A DNA stretch of 64,000 nucleotides from [Actinomadura] parvosata subsp. kistnae. GTDB lineage: Bacteria > Actinomycetota > Actinomycetes > Streptosporangiales > Streptosporangiaceae. Made by a program: the position numbers and the translations under genes. Below are positions 57,910 to 64,000 of this stretch, in pieces. The number at the start of each line of letters is the position of its first letter. Within the stretch, counting starts at the first letter, position 1. The DNA lies in the NCBI RefSeq assembly GCF_900323885.1, contig NZ_OOHJ01000015.1, positions 1,054,001-1,118,000 on the forward strand, in the 5' to 3' direction. A model generated the notes under the pieces. It worked only from the letters and a program-made list of their open reading frames with translations. It had not been told where the DNA came from and made no database searches.

Positions 57910-60900
57910 ATGAAGCGTGTGGCCGCCCTGGTTGCGGCACTCGCCCTCATCGGGGTGACGGCGTGGCTCGTGTGGCCGTCGGCTCCGGAGGTGCGGGGTC
58001 AGGACCAGCGAATAACCGTCGTCGACGGACCGGACGACGACCAACGGGTCGAGCTCGATACGACGTTCTTCCCGCCGCCTGACGGTGGGAAGGCGCCTGC
58101 CGTGCTGCTCGCCCACGGGTTCGGCGGCAGCAAGCAGAGCATGCGCGACCAGGCGGTGCGCCTCGCCCAGCAGGGCTACGCCGTACTGACCTGGTCGGCG
58201 CGCGGCTTCGGCCGCTCGACCGGGCAGATCGCGCTCAACTCGCCCGACTACGAGGTCAAGGACGTCAAGCAGCTCATCGACTGGCTGGCCAAGCGCCCGG
58301 AGGTCCGGCTCGACGCCTCGGGCGACCCGCGCGTGGGCATCGCGGGCGGCTCGTACGGCGGCGCCATCGCGCTGATGACCGCCGCCTACGACCATCGGGT
58401 GGACGCGATCGTCCCGCAGATCACCTGGTCCGACCTGGCCGACGCCCTCTTCCCCAACGCCGCCGCACAACCGTCTGGCGCGAGCACCACCGCCGCACAG
58501 TCTCCTGGCGCGGGCACCGCCGCCCAGCCGTCCGGGGCGAGCCCCGCCGCGCGGCCTTCCAGTGCGGCCGTCCAGTCGGACGATGAGGCCGCCATGAGCG
58601 GGGTCTTCAAGCGCATGTGGGCCGGGATCTTCTTCGGCCAGGGCGTCTCGCTGGACGCCACGTCCTTGCTGAGCCGCAGGGAGACGGCGGCCGGGCCGGT
58701 GACGGTGGAGCAGGCGCGGTGCGGCCGGTTCCGGCCGGAGATCTGCGACATCTACCAGCGGGTCGCCGAGACCGGCCGGGCCACGCCCGAGGCCGTCGAG
58801 CTGCTGCGCAAGTCCAGCCCGATCACCGTGGCCGCGCAGATCAAGGCGCCGACCCTGCTCATCCAGGGTCAGCGCGACTCGCTGTTCCCCCTCGGCCACG
58901 CCGACGCCAACGCCAGGGCCATCGCCGCCCAGGGCACGCCGGTGAGCCTGGCCTGGTTCGACGGGGGCCACGACGGCGGTAACGGCGAGACCGACTGGCT
59001 GTTCGACCAGTCGGTGGCCTGGTTCGCGCGCTACCTCAAGGGCGAAGGCGCGGGGCAGGCCGGGACGCCGGTGAGCGCGTTCACGGTGACGCGCGACGGC
59101 GGGCGCGACCCCGGCACCCGGCAGCGCATCCGCCTCCACCCGGAAGCCGCCTCCTACCCGGGCCTCGCCGGCACCGCGACCACCTCGGTCAGGCTGAACG
59201 GCCCCGAGCAGAACATCGTCAACCCGCCCGGCGGCGCCCCGGCCTCGGTCTCCACCGTGCCCGGCCTCGGCGGGCTGCTCGGCGGCCAGAACACCGGCGG
59301 CGTGTCCATCGACATGCCGGGCCAGAGCGCCGCGTTCGAGTCCGCGCCGCTCACCGCCCCGCTCCAGCTCACCGGCAGCCCCACCGTCCGGGTCCGGGTG
59401 ACGGGCGAGGGCGAGGCCACCCTGTTCGCGAAGCTGTACGACGTCGCCGACGACACCCAGCTGCCCACCCTGCCCGCCGGTCTGGTGGCGCCCGTCCGGG
59501 TGACGATCCCGGAGGACGCGGGCAGCGCGGAGGCCACGATCAGCCTGCCCGCCGTCGACCACCGCTTCGCCGTCGGGCACCGGCTCCGCCTGGTCGTCAC
59601 CACCACCGACATGGGATTCGCCACGCCCGCCCAGCCGGCCGCGTACCAGGTCGCGCTGGCCTCCCCCGCCGTCACCATCCCCACGGTGAGCACGCTCGCC
59701 GCCGCTCCCACGGGGGTGGCGTGGTGGGTGTGGGCGATGCCGCTCGCCGCCGTGCTGCTCGCCGCCGTCCTCCTGTCCACGGGCCGCTCCCGCCGCCGTC
59801 CTGTCCTCACGACAGCCGGCCAGGGCGGGGCCGCGCCGTCGGCCACACCGGACGCACCTCTCGCCGCACCCGCCCTGAACGGCACGCCACAGGACGCTTC
59901 CGCCAGCAGCGCCAAGCACGACGCCAACGCCGACGCCACGAACGGGGCAACAGGCTCCTTCCCCACGAACGGTGCAGCGTATGACGCCGACGCTGGGAGC
60001 GGGGCGGGGCACGACGGCACCGCACGTCCCGGCGGTGGCGATGCGAACGGTGGTCACGCCGACGTCACTGCCGACGATGGCAGGGCCGACGGTGGCCGTG
60101 GCGCTGACGGGGACGCCGGCCATGGCGATGGCGCAGGCGCTGGCAGCACGAGCAATGGTGTCGGTGGTGATGGCTGGAGCGAGGCCGGTGCCGGTATCGG
60201 CGGCGGCAGTGGTGTCGCCGCGGTGGCCGGCGGCGGGGTGCGGGGCGGTGCTGTCCGCTTCGAGGAGGCGGCTGGCGACGGTGCGGGGGTGCCGCTGGAG
60301 ATCAGCGGGCTCACGAAGGCGTACCGGAACGGGGAGCTGGCCGTGAACGACCTGTCGTTCCGGGTGGAGCGGGGGCAGGTGCTCGGGCTGCTCGGTCCCA
60401 ACGGGGCGGGTAAGACGACCACGATGCGGATGATGATGGGGCTCATCCATCCGGACGCCGGTGAGATCAGGATCTTCGGGGAGCGGGTCAGCCCGGGGGC
60501 GCCCGTGCTGTCGAGGCTCGGGTCGTTCGTGGAGGGGCCCGGGTTCCTGCCGCACCTGTCCGGGCGGGACAACATCGAGCTGTACTGGGCCGCCACCGGC
60601 CGGCCCAAGGCGGACGCGCACTTCGAGGAGGCTCTGGAGATCGCGGGCCTGGGCAAGGCGCTGGAGCGGGCGGTGCGTACGTACTCGCAGGGCATGCGCC
60701 AGCGGCTGGCCATCGCGCAGGCGATGCTCGGCCTGCCGGACCTGCTCGTGCTGGACGAGCCCACCAACGGGCTCGACCCGCCCCAGATCCGGGAGATGCG
60801 GGAGGTGCTCAAGCGGTATGCGCGCGACGGTCGTACCGTGATCGTGTCCAGCCACATGCTGGCCGAGGTGGAGCAGACCTGCAGTCACGTGGTGGTCATG

Positions 60901-61026
60901 CGGCGCGGGCGGCTGGTGTCGGCGGGGCCCGTGTCGCGGCTGCTGGGCTCGGCGGCGGCCGTCAGGAACGGGCACGGGCCGCGCCTGGAAGACGTGTTCC
61001 TCGATCTCATCGGAGACAAGCCATGA
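57910..61026 (+). CDS. Exported alpha/beta hydrolase fused through a membrane helix to an ABC ATPase
   Basis: 1038 residues. Residues ~5-23 form a signal or anchor helix. Residues ~30-360 are a CocE/X-Pro-dipeptidyl-peptidase-like alpha/beta hydrolase (HGFGGSK oxyanion region; nucleophile motif GGSYGG; Asp in GQRDSLFP; His in DGGHDGG). A beta-sandwich follows to ~590. It is interrupted by a low-complexity insertion (QPSGAST...QPSGASP, ~190-225). A second helix (~602-622, AWWVWAMPLAAVLLAAVLLS) leads to a ~165-residue Gly/Ala/Asp-rich linker and then an ABC ATPase (~795-1030: Walker A GPNGAGKTT, signature YSQGMRQRL, Walker B LLVLDEPTNGLD). The predicted topology places the hydrolase outside and the ATPase inside. 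It overlaps the permease gene (ATGA) and therefore works with it. The export substrate is unknown. Confidence 0.9.
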   Translation: MKRVAALVAALALIGVTAWLVWPSAPEVRGQDQRITVVDGPDDDQRVELDTTFFPPPDGGKAPAVLLAHGFGGSKQSMRDQAVRLAQQGYAVLTWSARGFGRSTGQIALNSPDYEVKDVKQLIDWLAKRPEVRLDASGDPRVGIAGGSYGGAIALMTAAYDHRVDAIVPQITWSDLADALFPNAAAQPSGASTTAAQSPGAGTAAQPSGASPAARPSSAAVQSDDEAAMSGVFKRMWAGIFFGQGVSLDATSLLSRRETAAGPVTVEQARCGRFRPEICDIYQRVAETGRATPEAVELLRKSSPITVAAQIKAPTLLIQGQRDSLFPLGHADANARAIAAQGTPVSLAWFDGGHDGGNGETDWLFDQSVAWFARYLKGEGAGQAGTPVSAFTVTRDGGRDPGTRQRIRLHPEAASYPGLAGTATTSVRLNGPEQNIVNPPGGAPASVSTVPGLGGLLGGQNTGGVSIDMPGQSAAFESAPLTAPLQLTGSPTVRVRVTGEGEATLFAKLYDVADDTQLPTLPAGLVAPVRVTIPEDAGSAEATISLPAVDHRFAVGHRLRLVVTTTDMGFATPAQPAAYQVALASPAVTIPTVSTLAAAPTGVAWWVWAMPLAAVLLAAVLLSTGRSRRRPVLTTAGQGGAAPSATPDAPLAAPALNGTPQDASASSAKHDANADATNGATGSFPTNGAAYDADAGSGAGHDGTARPGGGDANGGHADVTADDGRADGGRGADGDAGHGDGAGAGSTSNGVGGDGWSEAGAGIGGGSGVAAVAGGGVRGGAVRFEEAAGDGAGVPLEISGLTKAYRNGELAVNDLSFRVERGQVLGLLGPNGAGKTTTMRMMMGLIHPDAGEIRIFGERVSPGAPVLSRLGSFVEGPGFLPHLSGRDNIELYWAATGRPKADAHFEEALEIAGLGKALERAVRTYSQGMRQRLAIAQAMLGLPDLLVLDEPTNGLDPPQIREMREVLKRYARDGRTVIVSSHMLAEVEQTCSHVVVMRRGRLVSAGPVSRLLGSAAAVRNGHGPRLEDVFLDLIGDKP

Positions 61027-61871
61027 CCACCGCGACCGGCTACGCGCCGAACCGCACGCTGCCGTTGCGGGTGGAGTTCGTCCGGCAGTTCAAGCGGCGC
61101 CGGACGCTGGGCATGTTCGCGTTGCTGCTGGCGCTGCCGTGGGTGCTCGTGATCGCGTTCCAGATCGGGCCGCAGTCAAGCTCACAGGGGCAGTCGGCGC
61201 TGCGCATGTCGGATCTGGCGACGCAGAGCGGGCTGAACTTCGCGGCGTTCGTCCTGTCGGTGTCGGCCAGTTTCCTGCTCGTGGTGGCGGTCGCGTTGTT
61301 CTGCGGCGACACGGTGGCGAGCGAGGCCAACTGGTCGTCCCTGCGCTACCTGCTGGCAGCGCCGATCCCGCGTGACCGGCTGCTGCGGCAGAAGCTGATC
61401 GTGGCGCTCGGCTACTCGGCGGCGGCGGTGATCGTGCTGCCGCTGATGGGGCTGCTCGCGGGCACGCTGGCGTTCGGCTGGGACGACATCACGGTGCCCG
61501 GCACCGGCGAGACCATCCCGGCGTTCGACGTGCTGCCGCGCTTCGGGATCGTGATCGGGTACGCGCTGGTCAGCCAGCTCGTGGTGGCGGCTCTGGCCTT
61601 CCTCATCTCCACCATGACCGACTCCCCGCTCGGCGCGGTGGGCGGGGCGGTCGGGCTCTGGATCGTCTGCACGATCTTGCAGGCGGTGGAGGCGCTGGGG
61701 GTGCTGCGCGAGTTCCTGCCGACGTTCTGGAACAACGCCTGGACCGACGCCCTGGTGCCGGAGCTGGACTGGAGCGGGATGGCGAAGGGCGCGTCGGTGT
61801 CGGTCACGTACGCGGCGATCCTGATCGCGATCGCGTTCCGCCGCTTCCGCCGCAAGGACGTCACCAGCTGA
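61023..61871 (+). CDS. ABC transporter permease (ABC-2 type)
   Basis: 282 residues, six membrane helices in the ABC-2 pattern. N-terminal cytoplasmic RVEFVRQFKRRRTLGMFALLLALPWVLVIAF, then FLLVVAVALFCGDTVASEANWSSLRYLLAAPIPRDRLLRQKLIVALGYSA with the typical coupling helix, and a C-terminal FRRFRRKDVTS. Its ATG overlaps the stop of the ABC fusion gene, so it is the dedicated permease of that system. The final bases and stop codon are the first unit of the repeat behind it. Confidence 0.9.
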   Translation: MTTATGYAPNRTLPLRVEFVRQFKRRRTLGMFALLLALPWVLVIAFQIGPQSSSQGQSALRMSDLATQSGLNFAAFVLSVSASFLLVVAVALFCGDTVASEANWSSLRYLLAAPIPRDRLLRQKLIVALGYSAAAVIVLPLMGLLAGTLAFGWDDITVPGTGETIPAFDVLPRFGIVIGYALVSQLVVAALAFLISTMTDSPLGAVGGAVGLWIVCTILQAVEALGVLREFLPTFWNNAWTDALVPELDWSGMAKGASVSVTYAAILIAIAFRRFRRKDVTS

Positions 61872-62070
61872 AGGCGGTCGATCCCGCGGTTCCGCCGCAA
61901 GGACCTGACCAGCCGGGGGCCGCCTTCCCAGCGTCCCATCGTGAGGGCGTCGGAGGCTGGAAGAGGGCGGCTGCGGCTCCGTCGGGAGGGCGCCGGGAGC
62001 TGAAGGAAGGCGGCTGCAGGGTCCGTCGGGAGGGCGTCAGGAGCTGGAGAAAGGCGGCTGCGGGGCCGGT
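61845..62070 (+). repeat. ~45-bp array derived from the permease 3' end
   Basis: TTCCGCCGCAAGGACGTCAC at 61845 (gene) and TTCCGCCGCAAGGACCTGAC at 61890 are 45 bp apart. Further diverged units follow to 62070; the best are the pair GGAGGGCGCCGGGAGCTGAA / GGAGGGCGTCAGGAGCTGGA, each followed by (G/A)AAGGCGGCTGC. The GTCACCAGCTGAAGGCGG of the gene end matches GTCAGGAGCTGGAGAAAGGCGG-like parts of later units, stop codon included. The interval 61872-62104 has no gene. Confidence 0.72.
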
Positions 62071-62104
62071 GGTGGGGGGATGGGGTGGTGCTGCGGGTGG
62101 GTGG

Positions 62105-63619
62105 TCAGTCGGTGGTCCAGTCGAAGGCTTTGGTGACGGCCTTCTTCCAGCCGGCGTACGCCTTCTCGCGCCGCTCCTCGTTCCACGTCGGGTTCCAGCG
62201 GCGCGACTCCGCCCAGTGCGCGCGCAGCTCGTCGGTGTCCTGCCAGTAGCCGACGGCGAGGCCGGCGGCGTAGGCGGCGCCGAGTGCGGTGGTCTCGGCG
62301 ACGACGGGGCGGCTGACGGGGACGCCGAGGATGTCGGACTGGAGCTGCATGCACAGGTCGTTGGCGGTGACGCCGCCGTCCACGCGGAGGACGTCGAGCA
62401 CGACGCCGGAGTCCCGCTGCATGGCCTCGACGACGTCGCGGCTCTGGTAGCAGATGGCTTCGAGGGTGGCGCGGGCGAGGTGGGCGTCGTTGTTGTAGCG
62501 GGACAGGCCGACGATGGCGCCGCGGGCGTCGGCCCGCCAGTAGGGGGCGAACAGGCCGGAGAAGGCGGGCACGAAGTACATGCCGCCGGAGTCGGCGACC
62601 TGACGGGCGAGCGTCTCGCTCTGGGCCGCGGAGGTGATGACGTGGAGCTGGTCGCGCAGCCACTGGACGGCGGAGCCGGTGACGGCGATCGAGCCTTCCA
62701 GGGCGAAGACGGCGGGCTGGTCGCCGAACTTGTAGGCGACGGTGGTGAGCAGGCCGCTCTGGGAGCGGACGCGGTCGGTGCCGGTGTTGAGCAGCAGGAA
62801 GTTGCCGGTGCCGTAGGTGTTCTTGGCCTCGCCGGGTGAGAAGCACACCTGGCCGACGGTGGCGGCCTGCTGGTCGCCGAGGATCGCGGTGATCGGCACT
62901 TCGCCGCCGAACGGCCCGTACCGGGTGGTGGTGCCGTAGCCGGCGGGGTCGGAGGAGGGGCGGATCTCGGGGAGCATGGCGCGGGGGATGCCGAAGTACG
63001 ACAGCAGCTCGTCGTCCCAGTCGAGCGTGTCGAGGTCCATCAGCATGGTGCGGCTGGCGTTGGTGACGTCGGTGACGTGCACGCCGCCGTTGACGCCGCC
63101 GGTGAGGTTCCACACGGTCCAGGTGTCGGTGTTGCCGAAGATCGCCTCGCCGCGGTCCACGGCCTCGCGGACGCCGGGGACGTTCTCGAGAATCCACTGG
63201 ATCTTGCCGCCGGAGAAGTAGGCGTCGGGGCGCAGGCCGGTCCTGTCGCGGATGACCTGGCCGCGTTCGTCCTGTTCGAGGGCGGCGGCGATGCGGTCGG
63301 TGCGGGTGTCCTGCCAGACGATGGCGTTGGAGTACGGGCGGCCGGTGCGCGGGTTCCACACGACGGTGGTCTCGCGCTGGTTGGTGACGCCGAGGGCGGC
63401 GAGGTCGCTGTCGTGCAGGCCGGCGCGTTGCAGGGTGGTCTGGATGACGGCGGCGGTCCTGGTCCAGATCTCGATGGGGTTGTGCTCGACCCAGCCGGCC
63501 CTGGGCAGGATCTGCTCGTGTTCGAGCTGGAACTTGGCGACCTCGGCGCCCTCATGGTCGAAGATCATGAAGCGGGTGCTGGTGGTGCCCTGGTCGACGG
63601 CGCCGACGAAGTCCGGCAT
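62105..63619 (-). CDS. glpK: Glycerol kinase
   Basis: 504 residues. FGGY kinase with standard GlpK features: the N-terminal VDQGTTSTRFMIFD phosphate-binding loop, WVEHNPIEIW, the glycerol-binding TNQRETTVVWNP, GTGNFLLLNTG and the late GGVTANDLCMQLQSDILGVPV, and GAAYAAGLAVGYW near the C-terminus. It phosphorylates glycerol with ATP to sn-glycerol 3-phosphate. It is preceded on the same strand by a glycerol facilitator gene; the gap between the two contains an array of CGACC-type repeats. Start ATG 63619 with GGGAGAGCAGAGCACC, a GGGAGA ribosome site. Confidence 0.96.
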   Translation of the reverse strand: MPDFVGAVDQGTTSTRFMIFDHEGAEVAKFQLEHEQILPRAGWVEHNPIEIWTRTAAVIQTTLQRAGLHDSDLAALGVTNQRETTVVWNPRTGRPYSNAIVWQDTRTDRIAAALEQDERGQVIRDRTGLRPDAYFSGGKIQWILENVPGVREAVDRGEAIFGNTDTWTVWNLTGGVNGGVHVTDVTNASRTMLMDLDTLDWDDELLSYFGIPRAMLPEIRPSSDPAGYGTTTRYGPFGGEVPITAILGDQQAATVGQVCFSPGEAKNTYGTGNFLLLNTGTDRVRSQSGLLTTVAYKFGDQPAVFALEGSIAVTGSAVQWLRDQLHVITSAAQSETLARQVADSGGMYFVPAFSGLFAPYWRADARGAIVGLSRYNNDAHLARATLEAICYQSRDVVEAMQRDSGVVLDVLRVDGGVTANDLCMQLQSDILGVPVSRPVVAETTALGAAYAAGLAVGYWQDTDELRAHWAESRRWNPTWNEERREKAYAGWKKAVTKAFDWTTD

Positions 63620-63639
63620 GGTGCTCTGCTCTCCCCTGA

Positions 63640-63825
63640 TCGGTCAATCGAACCCTGGTCGGTCGGGCTCTGGTCGGTCGGGCTCTGGTCGGTCGGGCTC
63701 TGGTCGGTCGGTCCAGCCCCGGTCGGTCCACCCCGGTCGGTTCAGCTCTGGTCGGTCCACCCCGGTCGGTTCAGCTCTGGTCGGTCCAGCCCTGGCCGGT
63801 CGGGCTCTGGGTCAGTCGGACGGCT
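63640..63825 (-). repeat. Array of ~18-bp units between glpF and glpK
   Basis: On the minus strand the glpF end GTCCGACTGACCCAGAGCCC is followed by units CGACCGGGGTGGACCGAC / CAGAGCTGAACCGACC and then four or five copies of GACCGACCAGAGCCC (about 63645-63700). The TGA stop of glpF is part of the first unit. It separates two genes of one operon and might form RNA structure or affect their relative expression. Confidence 0.72.
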
Positions 63826-64000
63826 TCACGGTGTCGCGGTCCTCGCCCTGGGGGAGGAAGCGGGCGATGCACGCCTGGTAGAGGCCCGCGCCGAGGACGC
63901 CGCCGATCAGCGGGCCGACGATCGGCACCCAGAAGTACAGCTCGCCGTACTGGTCGCGCCAGGCGCCGCCGTAGCCGGTGAGGAAGCTGGCCAGGCGGGG
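63812..64000 (-). CDS. glpF: Glycerol facilitator / aquaporin, C-terminal part (5' end outside the window)
   Basis: Only the last ~62 codons are in the window, ending EDRDTVKPSD. The visible chain (GAWRDQYGELYFWVPIVGPLIGGVLGAGLYQACIARFLP) has the final membrane helix of MIP-family proteins with the WVPIVGPLIGGxxGA motif. Together with glpK it indicates a facilitated glycerol-uptake operon (glpF-glpK). The NPA pore motifs are outside the window. Confidence 0.85.
   Translation of the reverse strand, partial: PRLASFLTGYGGAWRDQYGELYFWVPIVGPLIGGVLGAGLYQACIARFLPQGEDRDTVKPSD

Noticed and set aside
57847..60975. A 1042-codon minus-strand frame opposite the hydrolase-ABC fusion
   Set aside because: Shadow of the coding strand; the plus-strand protein has Walker, signature and catalytic motifs, while the opposite frame has none.

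Overview
This 64 kb window is GC-rich actinobacterial DNA. The closest fit is a spore-forming Streptosporangiales lineage such as Nonomuraea, which I infer from the SepH-like septation gene, the actinobacterial RNase P RNA, a subtilisin-inhibitor-like protein, an FxSxx-type radical-SAM peptide system and steroid-type acyl-CoA dehydrogenases. I see no tRNA or rRNA gene, transposase, integrase or CRISPR array.

Layout. 1-16 kb is mostly housekeeping: the 3' part of sepH, two bPH2 membrane proteins, a PEBP-like lipoprotein, a frameshifted membrane protein, a SulP-carbonic anhydrase fusion with an epimerase, a class A beta-lactamase-like hydrolase, a methyltransferase, rnpB, and the RNase H/phosphatase - zinc-ribbon - Nif3 operon that is also conserved in mycobacteria. 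16-31 kb is accessory metabolism: a Baeyer-Villiger-type monooxygenase, a dipeptidase and M20 peptidase separated by a 27-bp repeat array that is open as an ORF, two DinB proteins, two WYL regulators, an SSI inhibitor, an unusual Nramp protein, and a double quinone-oxidoreductase fusion behind a SoxR/MerR-type promoter. 31-43 kb holds a C45 acyltransferase-like enzyme, a fadE26-fadE27-fadD17-like operon with a divergent TetR regulator, an AurF-like diiron oxygenase, CopC/CopD and a CYP124/125/142-like P450, which together suggest steroid or branched-lipid catabolism.

43-56.5 kb is the most unusual part. It carries a RiPP locus (precursor, radical-SAM/SPASM maturase, HEXXH protein, large P-loop/NB-ARC/TPR protein, an unrecognised protein, an antiporter). 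Converging on it is a three-gene operon of a two-pass membrane protein, a P-loop ATPase and an AAA+ ATPase. 56.5-64 kb has a thioesterase, a SnoaL-like protein, a transmembrane hydrolase-ABC ATPase fusion with its permease, and glpK/glpF.

A theme runs across the window. Many genes are followed by degenerate tandem repeats (about 15-60 bp units), and in at least nine cases the first unit is the gene's own 3' end, including its stop codon. The repeat sequence differs at each gene, so the arrays look locally generated. Related short in-frame expansions occur inside several proteins.
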